This document shows positions 26,009 through 33,882 of a DNA stretch of 64,000 nt, piece after piece (the first letter of the stretch is position 1; each line of letters opens with the position of its first letter). The DNA comes from Arthrobacter sp. KBS0702 (GTDB lineage: Bacteria > Actinomycetota > Actinomycetes > Actinomycetales > Micrococcaceae), in assembly GCF_005937985.2 (NCBI RefSeq), contig NZ_CP042172.1, positions 2,852,001 through 2,916,000 of the forward strand. The letters are read 5' to 3'. The position numbers and the translations under genes were made by a program. Under the pieces are notes generated by a model. The model was not told where the DNA came from. It searched no databases and worked only from the letters and a program-made list of their open reading frames with translations.

Positions 26009-26052
26009 AGGGGAATACTCCTCGGTTCTGGCAGCGCCCACGCCGCCGGCGA

Positions 26053-26102
26053 GTCCCGGGACTTCTGGCAGCGCAGCCCGCGCCGCCGTCGTGTCCCGGG
26101 AC
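26053..26102. repeat. Two copies of palindrome GTCCCGGGAC
   Basis: The self-complementary 10-mer occurs at 26053-26062 and 26093-26102, 40 bp apart, between the binding-protein and permease genes. Together they can pair into one large stem. In importer operons such intergenic stems often protect or attenuate mRNA so that more binding protein than permease is made. Confidence 0.5.
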
Positions 26103-26122
26103 CCTGGTTGGTCGGGTCGACG

Positions 26123-27757
26123 CTACTTTACTTTCCAGTCCTGGACTGACATGAGCATGTTGAACATGCCGTCCCCGCCCCGGACACCACCGGTGACTTT
26201 CGAGCTGAATGCGTAAACGCGGGTGGGTTGGGCAATCCACAGGTGCGAGACGTCGGCGTTTTCGAGCTTGCCTGCCTGGGTGAGCAGCTGCCCACGTTTG
26301 GCTTCGTCGGTGCTGGTGGCGGCCTGCGAGAGCAGATCGTCGACTTTGGAATCGCAGTACGCCGGCAAGTTGGCGCCCTTCGGGAAGGCGTTGGCACAGG
26401 TGATCATCGGAATGTTCGTTGACGGGTCGGCAGTGTAGTTGCCGCCGCCGTACAAGAAGATGTCATAGTCTCCCTTCGTGAGCATGTCAGTCACCTGCGC
26501 CTGGTCGACGGGCTTGATGGTGGCCTTGACTCCGACGTCTTGGAGATTCTTCAGAACCACTTGGTCAATTGCCTGACGCTGTGCATTGTTGTTGACCTCC
26601 CGGATCACGAACTCGCGATTAAAGTCCCAACCGGCCTCAGTAAGAAGCTGTTTGGCTTTGGTCGGGCTGTAGTCGTACGTGGCGAATCCATCCTTGACAA
26701 CCTTCGACGACGTGAACGAGCTGTTTATTGGCTTTGCTTGGCCTGCGTAGACGGATTTGATGATCCCGACACGGTCGATGGCGGTGAGCAGGCCCTGGCG
26801 AACTTTTGGTTCCTTCAGGTACTCCTTACGCTGGTTGACCGTGTAACGGTCGAACCCCGGAACCTCGTTGGACACTGTGCCCACGCCTTTGCTTTGCATG
26901 CCCTGGACGGTTGCCACATCGGTCGGCGCGACCAGTGCAACATCCATTTCGCCCGAGGAAAGCTGCTGCGTGGCAACGTCCTGGGTGACGAGCGTCTGGA
27001 CCATCCGATCGAACTCCACCGGTTTGCGGAAGTTCGGGTTCTTGGCAAACTCAGCTCGTTGCCCAGGAACGTAGGAGCTAAGCGTGAAGGGTCCCAACCC
27101 TGGGACCTTACCGGGGGTGATCCAGATTTGCGACGATGCGACGGTTGCCGGATCTTCCTTGCTCAGTGCGGCCTTTTGCAGGACGTAGATCGTCGCGCCG
27201 AACAACGTGTACATGAAGCCCACATCGGGGTTTTTGAGGTCAATGCGCACCGTATGATCGTCGACCTTCTTGACGCCGGAGAGCTCTTTCGCCGCCCCAG
27301 AGGCGACCTCGTCATATCCGGCGATGGGCTTTAGGACGGTAGTCAGCGGCGATTTCACCGCCGGATTGGTGTAGAGGTTCAACGTGAACACCACATCGTC
27401 TGCCGTAAACGGACTTCCGTCGGACCATTTCTGGTCCGCGAGGTTGAGGGTGAGTGACTTCGCGTCTGCGGAAAGGTTCCATTTGGTCGCTGCGCGCGGC
27501 TCCAGCGTTCCATCGGCCGCGACACTGACGAGCTGGTCCTGCGTGACGCTCAAGATTTCCGAGTTGCCATACGTTCCGCTCAACAATGCACTTGCCGTGT
27601 CCGGCTTCTGCTGCAACCAGACCGTCAGGGCCTTGGTGCTCCCACCAGAGTTGGCACTCCCGCTGGCGGAAGTTGGCGGCGAACATGCGGTCAGGGCGAC
27701 GGTGCCCGCGAGCAGGGCGGCGAGAACGCCCTGCGCGGTCCGATTGCGTTGTGCCAT
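26123..27757 (-). CDS. ABC transporter substrate-binding lipoprotein (SBP family 5)
   Basis: A 544-residue exported lipoprotein. A basic N-terminus and hydrophobic core are followed by the lipobox LTAC (Cys25), so it is anchored to the outer face of the membrane. The family 5 layout is clear: QDQLVSVAADGTLEPRAATKW near residue 74, LADQKWSDGSPFTADDVVF near 106, and a second lobe ending TRVYAFSSKVTGG. It captures the substrate (a peptide, opine or modified amino acid) for the DppBC/DppDF-like importer encoded downstream. It is first in the operon, with operator D on its promoter. Confidence 0.92.
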   Translation of the reverse strand: MAQRNRTAQGVLAALLAGTVALTACSPPTSASGSANSGGSTKALTVWLQQKPDTASALLSGTYGNSEILSVTQDQLVSVAADGTLEPRAATKWNLSADAKSLTLNLADQKWSDGSPFTADDVVFTLNLYTNPAVKSPLTTVLKPIAGYDEVASGAAKELSGVKKVDDHTVRIDLKNPDVGFMYTLFGATIYVLQKAALSKEDPATVASSQIWITPGKVPGLGPFTLSSYVPGQRAEFAKNPNFRKPVEFDRMVQTLVTQDVATQQLSSGEMDVALVAPTDVATVQGMQSKGVGTVSNEVPGFDRYTVNQRKEYLKEPKVRQGLLTAIDRVGIIKSVYAGQAKPINSSFTSSKVVKDGFATYDYSPTKAKQLLTEAGWDFNREFVIREVNNNAQRQAIDQVVLKNLQDVGVKATIKPVDQAQVTDMLTKGDYDIFLYGGGNYTADPSTNIPMITCANAFPKGANLPAYCDSKVDDLLSQAATSTDEAKRGQLLTQAGKLENADVSHLWIAQPTRVYAFSSKVTGGVRGGDGMFNMLMSVQDWKVK

Positions 27758-27856
27758 AGGAGCACTCCTTCTTAGGTCAGTCGAACCTCGGTGTTGGGTG
27801 AAGCGGACGGCGTTCCGAGTTCAGCGTGGTCTCCGCGGGGCCCGCGGATGTAGTCA

Positions 27857-27885
27857 TGCTAAGAGGCACCCGCGCAACATGGCAA
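27857..27885 (-). promoter_or_regulatory. Promoter of the importer operon
   Basis: On the minus strand TTGCCA (-35, 27885-27880) and TTAGCA (-10, 27862-27857) are separated by exactly 17 bases, 100 bp before the binding-protein ATG. The -35 element overlaps operator D. Confidence 0.5.
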
Positions 27886-27902
27886 GACGTTTCATGTTGA
27901 AA
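27880..27902. promoter_or_regulatory. IclR-type operator D, importer operon
   Basis: TGGCAA-n3-GTTTCA (27880-27894) is a weaker match to the island operator, with 4 of 6 bases in the left arm. It overlaps a perfect TTTCA-n3-TGAAA repeat (27890-27902). Both cover or border the -35 element. Confidence 0.5.
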
Positions 27903-28006
27903 TTTCCCGAGTCGCTATTGCTTGAAGAGGAGCGCCGTTCCACCGCCCCCAGCATTGCCGCCGCGTCGGCCGAGCGCGTGCCGGCCAAGGTGGTTTTGCT
28001 GGAAGG

Positions 28007-28822
28007 TCAGTCTCTCGGGCGAGATGCCGAGGCGATCGCCGTCACAAAGGCAGCGTCCTCCGCCAGGGAGTCGGCCGCCCGGCGCAGCATCTTGAGAAAC
28101 CTTGGACGTGCCTCATCGGAGAACTCGCCAGCGGCACCAGAAACGCTTACAGCGGCAATGGTTTTGCCGCCGACCACCACCGGAACTGCCAAGCAGCGGA
28201 GCCCTTCATCCCATTCCTCGTCGTCGTACGCGTACCCGAGTTCGCGCACCTTACTGACGACGGTCCGCAAGGCTTCTGGCGTTGTGATGGTTGTTGCTGT
28301 GACAGCCGGCCAAGGGGCGGGAGGAAGGTGAGCCGCGAACTGGTCCGGCGCCAGGTCCGCAAGTAGGACCTTGCCAAGTCCTGTCCCGTAAGGAACGGCA
28401 CGATCGCCAACGTTGGCATCGTATCGAAACGGTCGAGACGGATGTTCCACCGCCAGATGAACGACGTGAATGCCGCTGAGCACCCCGAGGTTCGCACTCT
28501 GCCGGGTCTCTGCCGCCAGCGCCGCGAGGTGCGGCCGCGCCAAGTCCGGGACGCTGAGGGCCTCTAGGTAGCTGTTAGCCAAGACCATGACTTTGTCACC
28601 AAGCCGGTACGACGGGCGCTCATCCACTCGCACGAGGTACTCGCCGTCGCAGAGAACGCTGACTAGGCGCACGATAGTGCTTTTCGGGAGTCCGCTCGCT
28701 TCGTGGATTTTTGAGAGGGTGACGGGGCCCGCGTGGGCGGCGACAGTCTCAAGTACTATCAGTCCGCGCGCCAGTGCGTGCGTGTGGTAATTGCCCTTCT
28801 CTGCGGGATCCGCCTCTGACAC
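28007..28822 (-). CDS. IclR-family transcriptional regulator
   Basis: A 271-residue regulator. The N-terminal winged helix (LARGLIVLETVA, then SKIHEASGLPKSTIVRLVSVL, about 38-58) is followed by the IclR effector domain: PHLAALAAETRQSANLGVL (about 102-120), PYGTGLGKVLLADL (about 149-162) and CLAVPVVVGGKTIAAVSVSG near 211-230. It is divergent from the Gfo/Idh operon, with a perfect IclR-like palindrome between the -35 and -10 of that operon. It is the only regulator in the island and most likely controls all five operator-bearing promoters in response to the substrate or an early product. Confidence 0.92.
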   Translation of the reverse strand: MSEADPAEKGNYHTHALARGLIVLETVAAHAGPVTLSKIHEASGLPKSTIVRLVSVLCDGEYLVRVDERPSYRLGDKVMVLANSYLEALSVPDLARPHLAALAAETRQSANLGVLSGIHVVHLAVEHPSRPFRYDANVGDRAVPYGTGLGKVLLADLAPDQFAAHLPPAPWPAVTATTITTPEALRTVVSKVRELGYAYDDEEWDEGLRCLAVPVVVGGKTIAAVSVSGAAGEFSDEARPRFLKMLRRAADSLAEDAAFVTAIASASRPRD

Positions 28823-28916
28823 GCCGTGCCCCTTTCAGATACACCGGTGGGTTTGTTTACGAGGACCTTGCGGGTTCGCTGCAGTTGCAGCGGGTCAGGG
28901 TCTTGCACACCACCTC

Positions 28917-28947
28917 TTGACATGGAATTCTATTCCACATCTACCAC
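28917..28947 (+). promoter_or_regulatory. Promoter of the Gfo/Idh operon
   Basis: A consensus -35 TTGACA at 28917-28922 is followed by a plausible -10 near 28942-28947 (TACCAC) or slightly earlier. The region between is almost filled by operator E. Confidence 0.5.
28923..28937. promoter_or_regulatory. IclR-type operator E, iclR / Gfo-Idh intergenic region
   Basis: TGGAAT-n3-ATTCCA has perfect 6-bp arms and resembles the known E. coli IclR box (TGGAAAT-n-ATTTCCA). It lies in the spacer between -35 and -10, the usual place for a repressor. It defines the 6-3-6 pattern seen at the other island promoters. Confidence 0.7.
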
Positions 28948-28959
28948 TTAGGGGAACAT

Positions 28960-29940
28960 ATGCGGATTGCGCTCATCGGCGCCGGATTCATAGCAGCTTC
29001 GCACGCGGCCGCCGCGCGCGCCGCCGGAGTCGAAATCGCCGGGGTGACGGACAACTATGCGGCAGCCTCCGCTAGGTTCGCAGCCACGTGGGGCGTCGCA
29101 TCGATTCCAAGCGTTGACGATGTGCTGGCAGATGACACAATCGACGCAGTCGTCGTCTGCACGCCGAATGACACCCACTTCGAACTCGCGCTGGCCGTGG
29201 CCGCCGCGGGCAAAAGCCTCCTGCTCGAGAAACCGATGGCCCTCTCCGCTGAAGATGCGGGCAACGTCGTGCGGGCGTTTGAGCGCTCAGGAAAAGTCTT
29301 GCTGGTCGGGCACACGCACCGACATGCGGACTATGCGCAACGCATCCGCGACGTCGTACATTCGGGCGCGATCGGTGAAGTCCGCGCTCTGAGGATTGCC
29401 ATCACCGGCGGATGGATCTGGGGCGGATGGTCATCCTGGGTTCTCGACCCGGCCCGCTCCGGAGGCCACGCTTTCCATAACGGCGTCCACCTCTACGATC
29501 TGGCAGCCTGGTGGCTTGGTTCGCCCATCACGTCCGTTTACGCAGTGGGTCAGCCGCTTTCCTCAGCTGCCCTCCAGATCGACGACTACCTCTGCGCGAC
29601 GCTGGTGACCAGCACGGGCGCAACTGCCGTCTGCGAGATTAGCCGCGGCGAACGTCCCCGCGGGACCTCCATGTTTGAACTCGTAGTGCACGGCGACCGC
29701 GGAACGTTGGTCAGAAGCAATGGGGCCGAAGGCTGGGTCGCCTACACGACAGGAGCCTCGGGCCCCAGAGCCGCAGCTACCAACGATCCCTTTCTGAAGC
29801 AAATGAGAGTCTTCGCTGCTGCGGTGGCCGGAGGCGCGCCAAGCGAACCCAGCCCGCACGACGCCGTGCGGGCAACCGTCATCGCCGAAGCGGTCGAGGC
29901 GTCAGCGCGGACCGGCCGCACAGTGAGGATCGCATCATGA
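28960..29940 (+). CDS. Gfo/Idh/MocA-family oxidoreductase
   Basis: A 326-residue NAD(P)-dependent dehydrogenase. The Rossmann motif ALIGAGFIAASHAAA is at about 4-18, the catalytic-lysine motif LLEKPMALS at about 88-96, and a C-terminal alpha/beta domain contains GGHAFHNGVHLYDLAAWWLG (about 168-187), with the conserved His/Asp pair. Members oxidise sugars, inositols or other polyols, or reduce imines. It is overlapped (ATGA) by a second, more divergent member. Confidence 0.9.
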   Translation: MRIALIGAGFIAASHAAAARAAGVEIAGVTDNYAAASARFAATWGVASIPSVDDVLADDTIDAVVVCTPNDTHFELALAVAAAGKSLLLEKPMALSAEDAGNVVRAFERSGKVLLVGHTHRHADYAQRIRDVVHSGAIGEVRALRIAITGGWIWGGWSSWVLDPARSGGHAFHNGVHLYDLAAWWLGSPITSVYAVGQPLSSAALQIDDYLCATLVTSTGATAVCEISRGERPRGTSMFELVVHGDRGTLVRSNGAEGWVAYTTGASGPRAAATNDPFLKQMRVFAAAVAGGAPSEPSPHDAVRATVIAEAVEASARTGRTVRIAS

Positions 29941-30881
29941 CCGCCACCCGAATTCTCCTCGCGGGAGCAGCAGGAACAGAGGCAGGCCGCCATCACCAGC
30001 GGGACATGTTCGTACCGGCGATTGCCGCGAGCGATTGCCTTGAAGTTTGCGGTGTTTGGCCAGGCACACGGGGAAGCGACGGCTTTGACCGTGCCGCTGA
30101 GCTCGCCGACCAACTTGGAATTCCCCTGCACACCGAGCTGCCGGGCGCACTCTCAGATGCCGATGCCGTCGTCGCGTGTGTGGATGGCAACTCAATGGAT
30201 GCGCTCTTGGAGGCAGCACCACAAAAGCCGGTCGTCGTCGACAAGCTCGCACTGCTCGGCACTTCCCGGCTTCACGAACTAGTAAGAGACCCCCGCGCTG
30301 CCACTGTCCGGGCCGCATACCACAGCAGATTCCATCCTTCGGTGGCGGCCTTGGCCGCGGCAGCCCAGGCCGGCGAGTTCGGACTTCCCCACGCCCTCCA
30401 CGCTGAACTGTTCGTCCCCTACGGTGACGGCCCTGCAGCAGGAGGGGACCTGCGCCACGTCGGCATTCTCGCCCTGGATGCTGTAGCAGCCGTTCTGGGG
30501 CCGCCTCGGGGAGCTGTGCATGCTGTGCGCTTCGTCGGCGCCGCAGAGGGCGGAGAGACGTGGACACTCACAATTCAGTGGAGGCCCGGGGTCGTCGTAA
30601 CGATCTTGGTCTCCCGAGCCGCTCCCGGGGTCCCATCCGGGCTGCACCGCTACAGGCTCCTGGCGGCTGACGGCCAAGCGCTGGTCGACTTGGCAGCCCC
30701 TTCTATACAACTGCTCGGCACCGCCACCTCATATGAATATGGGCCCGGCATAGTTCAAAGCGAACTCGAGACCTTGACCCGTGGGGGCGGCGGCGCGTCC
30801 GCGGCCGACATTGCACGCCTCGCGGCGCTCATGGATGCTGCTGAGGCGTCAGCAAAAGATGGGAAGACACACGCTTTTTAG
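29937..30881 (+). CDS. Divergent Gfo/Idh/MocA-like oxidoreductase
   Basis: A 314-residue protein with a degenerate Rossmann start (ILLAGAAGTEAGRHHQRDMF) and VVVDKLALL in place of the usual EKP motif (about 99-107). The remaining lysine suggests it may still be catalytic. GGDLRHVGILALDAVAAVLG (about 164-183) matches the second-domain helix of the family. It may be a subunit or a specialised paralogue of the upstream dehydrogenase. It is the last gene before the island's right end. Confidence 0.78.
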   Translation: MTATRILLAGAAGTEAGRHHQRDMFVPAIAASDCLEVCGVWPGTRGSDGFDRAAELADQLGIPLHTELPGALSDADAVVACVDGNSMDALLEAAPQKPVVVDKLALLGTSRLHELVRDPRAATVRAAYHSRFHPSVAALAAAAQAGEFGLPHALHAELFVPYGDGPAAGGDLRHVGILALDAVAAVLGPPRGAVHAVRFVGAAEGGETWTLTIQWRPGVVVTILVSRAAPGVPSGLHRYRLLAADGQALVDLAAPSIQLLGTATSYEYGPGIVQSELETLTRGGGGASAADIARLAALMDAAEASAKDGKTHAF

Positions 30882-31332
30882 CTGAAACATCACGCTTCTC
30901 GGCCCGAGCCCTCCGACGTGGCCGATTTGCCGGGCGTAAAAGCACTTACGGGGTTAAGACCCCGGCTTGGAACGACGGGCAGCCCCTTACCTTGAAACGA
31001 AAGGACCCCGCTGAGCCCGGACACCCGCCGGGAACTGCGAGGTCTTAACTGGTGGCTCCGATCGGCGTCCTTCCGGTGGCCGTTCGATTTCCATGCGCAC
31101 GTTGCGCGGGGCAAGATTTGGCACAGCCTGACCTGGACCGCACGAGGTTCGGGCAGTCCAGGGCTCAGGTCCCCCGCCGCCTCCTGACGGCAAAATAGCG
31201 GGTTAGAATGCCCGCGGTGCGACCTAACTAGCAGCGGTTGGCGCCGCCATGGCGGTCTCACAGGGAAGGCGGCAGGATTCTCGGTGACCTCCGAAGACGA
31301 CTCTCAAAAGCCCAGCCAGCGCGGAAAACGAC
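30882..31332. other. 451 bp island end without a recognisable gene
   Basis: The longest frame (30890-31261, minus) has low-complexity Arg/Pro/Gly composition and no family resemblance. The position next to attR is where an integrase or its remnant would be expected, yet no tyrosine or serine recombinase motif is visible. A small GC hairpin (CGGGGT / ACCCCG near 30950) is the only structure. Confidence 0.55.
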
Positions 31333-31336
31333 AAAA

Positions 31337-31363
31337 CCCCCGGAATCTCACGGATTCCGGGGG
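31337..31363 (-). terminator. Terminator of tRNA-Met
   Basis: The hairpin CCCCCGGAATC / GATTCCGGGGG is followed on the minus strand by a short T-run (AAAA on the plus strand at 31333-31336). It lies just beyond the tRNA-Met 3' end and is duplicated at the far end of the island. Confidence 0.8.
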
Positions 31364-31369
31364 TCTTAC

Positions 31370-31405
31370 CCTGTAGCGGTGGGGAGGCTCGATCTCCCGA
31401 CCTCA
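31370..31405 (-). other. attR: 3' half of the intact tRNA-Met
   Basis: This is identical over 36 bases to 11844-11879. It ends in the anticodon-arm side of the tRNA, so integration leaves the tRNA functional. Confidence 0.85.
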
Positions 31406-31447
31406 CGATTATGAGTCGTGCGCTCTAACCAACTGAGCTACACCGCC
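31374..31447 (-). tRNA. tRNA-Met (CAT anticodon, elongator type)
   Basis: This 74-nt gene folds into a full cloverleaf on the minus strand: acceptor GGCGGTG paired with CACCGCT, D-arm GCTCAGTTGGTTAGAGC, anticodon loop CTCATAA (CAT) and T-arm with GATCGAG. CCA is not encoded. The absence of the initiator-type acceptor mismatch argues for elongator Met; a lysidine-modified Ile tRNA is less likely. It is the integration target of the island. Confidence 0.92.
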
Positions 31448-31508
31448 ACGAATGAGAAAAGCCTGCGTCCAGCCGGTCAAAACCGCCTTGACGCAGGCCC
31501 TCATCCAG

Positions 31509-31580
31509 AGCCCCCCACCGGAATCGATCCGGTGACCTCGTTCTTACCAAGAACGCGCTCTACCACTGAGCTAGGGGGGC
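31509..31580 (-). tRNA. tRNA-Thr (GGT anticodon)
   Basis: A 72-nt cloverleaf on the minus strand: acceptor GCCCCCC with GGGGGGC, D-arm GCTCAGTGGTAGAGC, anticodon loop TTGGTAA (GGT, reading ACC) and T-arm ACCGG / CCGGT. It lies 61 bp upstream of tRNA-Met on the same strand, so the two are likely cotranscribed. Confidence 0.92.
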
Positions 31581-31794
31581 AACGAGTAAATACTCTACCG
31601 GAAGATTCCGCTCCCAACAAATCGGCTGGCCTCCACCGGCCATCGCAGCAAAACCCGCGTAGTTCCGGGGATCCTCGTGGCCGGGGCCGGGTCCGGCGAG
31701 GCCAGTGCGGCGGGTCCGACCCGCGGATGTGACGAAACCGACTCGCGGGTCCGGCGCGGGATCGGAATCGCGCCCGTGACGGCTTAAGCACAGA

Positions 31795-31823
31795 ACGGGC
31801 CGGCTCAAGAAGAGCCGGCCCGT
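31795..31823 (-). terminator. Terminator of the RNA helicase gene
   Basis: ACGGGCCGGCTC and GAGCCGGCCCGT form a perfect 12-bp stem with a five-base loop, 26 bp past the helicase stop codon. No strong T-run follows. Confidence 0.7.
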
Positions 31824-31848
31824 CCTGGCACCGCCTAGGAACTAGTGG

Positions 31849-33882
31849 TTACCACTTGTTCCGGGGCTTGAAGCCGCCCTCGGTGCGGGGCTTGCGGGTG
31901 TCGGTGCCGACGCTGCGCTCGTTGCGGTCGCTGAAGGAGCGGCCGCCGCGGTCGGCAGAGGAACGCTCGCCGTCGTTCTTGCGGAATTCGCGCTTGAAGC
32001 CGCCGTTGCCCTTGAAGTTGCCGCTGCCACCGGAGTAGCCGCCGCGCTCGCCACGGTCTCCGCCCCGGTTGCCCTGGTAGGCGCCGCGGTCACCGGAGGG
32101 CTTGCGGCCGTTGTCCAGCTCGAGGTGGATCAGCTCGCCGCCGATCCGGGTGCGGGACAGGGCCTTCAGCTGATCCGGGCTCAGGTCCGCCGGAAGCTCC
32201 ACGAGGGAGTGGTCCGAGCGGATGTCGATGCCGCCGATCTGGGCCGAGGAGATGCCGCCCTCGTTGGCGATGGCGCCGACGATGGAACCCGGCATGACGC
32301 GCTGGCGGCGTCCGACGGCGATCCGGTAGGTGGCGTTGCCCTCGGTCAGGGTGCGGGTCGGGCCGCGGGAGCCGAAGCCGTCCTTGGAGCGCTCGCGCTT
32401 CTGGAATTCCGGAGCGGCAGGCAGTTCCTTGACCAGGAGCGGCTGGCCGCCCTGGGCCATGACGGCCAGTGCGGCGGCGATCTCGGCGGCCGGAACGTTG
32501 TGCTCTTCCTCGTAGGAGGCGATCAGGTCACGGAAGGCCGAAACGTCCTCGGATTCGAGGGTCTCGGTGATCTTGTCCGCGAACTTGCCCAGGCGCAGGG
32601 TGTTGACGGTCTCCGCGGTGGGCAGGTGCATCTGTTCGACCGGCTGGCGGGTTGCCTTCTCGATCGAACGCAGCAGGTACTTCTCCCGCGGGGTCATGAA
32701 CAGCACGGCGTCGCCGGAGCGGCCCGCGCGGCCGGTGCGGCCGATGCGGTGCACGTAGGACTCGGTGTCGTGCGGGATGTCGTAGTTGATCACGTGGCTG
32801 ATCCGCTCGACGTCCAGGCCGCGGGCGGCGACGTCAGTGGCGACGAGGATGTCGATGCGGCCTTCCTTGAGTGCCTCGACGGTGCGCTCACGCTGCTGCT
32901 GCGGGATGTCGCCGTTGATGGCGGCCGCCAGGAAGCCGCGGGAGCGCAGCTTGTCAGCCAGATCCTCGGTGGCCATCTTGGTGCGGACGAACGCGATGAC
33001 ACCGTCGAACTCTTCAACCTCGAGGATGCGGGTCAGCGCGTCGAGCTTGTGCGGGCCCATGACCTGCAGGTACCGCTGGCGGGTGTTGGCGCCGGTGGTG
33101 GTCTTGGACTTGACCTGGATCTCGGCCGGGTTGTTCAGGTACTGCTTGGACAGCCGGCGGATCTGGCTCGGCATGGTGGCCGAGAACAGGGCAACCTGGC
33201 GGCCTTCGGGGGTCTGCTGGAAGATTTGCTCCACGTCATCGGCGAAGCCCATGCGCAGCATCTCGTCAGCTTCGTCCAGCACGAGGTACTGAAGTTCGGA
33301 CAGGTCCAGCGAACCCTTGGCGATGTGGTCGATCACGCGGCCGGGGGTACCGACAACAACCTGGGCGCCGCGGCGCAGGCCGGCCAGCTGCGGGCCGTAG
33401 GCGGAGCCGCCGTAGACCGGCAGGACGGTGAAGTCGTCGATGTGCTTGGCGTAGGAGGTGAAGGCCTCCGCGACCTGGAGCGCGAGCTCGCGGGTCGGAG
33501 CCAGGACCAGGGCCTGCGTCTTGCGGGACGGGCCGTTCAGGTCGTGGAGTTCGGCCAGCCGGGACAGCGCCGGTACTGCGAATGCTGCAGTCTTACCGGT
33601 GCCGGTCTGGGCCAGGCCCACGACGTCGCGGCCCTCGAGCAGGACCGGGATGGTCGCTGCCTGGATCGGGGACGGCTTCTCGTAGCCGACGTCCTGAAGG
33701 GCGGCAAGGACGCGGGCGTCGATGCCGAGGTCAACGAAGCGGAGGCCGCCGTCGTCGTCGCCGGAGTTCTCGGCGGTGGTGTCATTGGTGGTGTCGGCTG
33801 CAGCGGGGGCAGCAGGTTCGGTGAACTCGACGTCGGTGCGGGTGTTCTCGGTGTCGACGGAGTTGTCCTGATTTTCGGGCAT
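31849..33882 (-). CDS. DEAD-box RNA helicase (CsdA/DeaD type)
   Basis: A 677-residue ATP-dependent RNA helicase. It has a Q-motif region (GYEKPSPIQAATIP), Walker A AQTGTGKTAAF, motif II VLDEADEML, motif III SATMP, motif V ATDVAARGLD and motif VI HRIGRTGRAG. Beyond the two RecA domains lies a DbpA-like RNA-binding domain (about 540-615) and a Gly/Arg/Asn/Asp-rich tail of about 70 residues, which binds RNA loosely. It remodels structured RNA in ribosome assembly and cold adaptation. The ATG at 33882 follows GAGGAAG; upstream in-frame ATGs at 33903 and 33969 are less likely. Confidence 0.93.
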   Translation of the reverse strand: MPENQDNSVDTENTRTDVEFTEPAAPAAADTTNDTTAENSGDDDGGLRFVDLGIDARVLAALQDVGYEKPSPIQAATIPVLLEGRDVVGLAQTGTGKTAAFAVPALSRLAELHDLNGPSRKTQALVLAPTRELALQVAEAFTSYAKHIDDFTVLPVYGGSAYGPQLAGLRRGAQVVVGTPGRVIDHIAKGSLDLSELQYLVLDEADEMLRMGFADDVEQIFQQTPEGRQVALFSATMPSQIRRLSKQYLNNPAEIQVKSKTTTGANTRQRYLQVMGPHKLDALTRILEVEEFDGVIAFVRTKMATEDLADKLRSRGFLAAAINGDIPQQQRERTVEALKEGRIDILVATDVAARGLDVERISHVINYDIPHDTESYVHRIGRTGRAGRSGDAVLFMTPREKYLLRSIEKATRQPVEQMHLPTAETVNTLRLGKFADKITETLESEDVSAFRDLIASYEEEHNVPAAEIAAALAVMAQGGQPLLVKELPAAPEFQKRERSKDGFGSRGPTRTLTEGNATYRIAVGRRQRVMPGSIVGAIANEGGISSAQIGGIDIRSDHSLVELPADLSPDQLKALSRTRIGGELIHLELDNGRKPSGDRGAYQGNRGGDRGERGGYSGGSGNFKGNGGFKREFRKNDGERSSADRGGRSFSDRNERSVGTDTRKPRTEGGFKPRNKW

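Larger units (their letters stand above)
11844..31405. mobile_element. Genomic island integrated at tRNA-Met (catabolic island)
   Basis: The segment is bounded by direct repeats derived from the tRNA-Met 3' end. It is visibly more AT-rich and uses more A/T third positions than both flanks. It carries about eighteen genes, all for uptake and catabolism plus one IclR regulator. I find no integrase, excisionase, relaxase or transposase, so it is either immobile now or was moved by an integrase acting in trans or since deleted. Confidence 0.8.

Noticed and set aside
31560..31808. Short ORFs near tRNA-Thr
   Set aside because: They are the tRNA and terminator sequences read as protein; no ribosome-binding sites or family matches.
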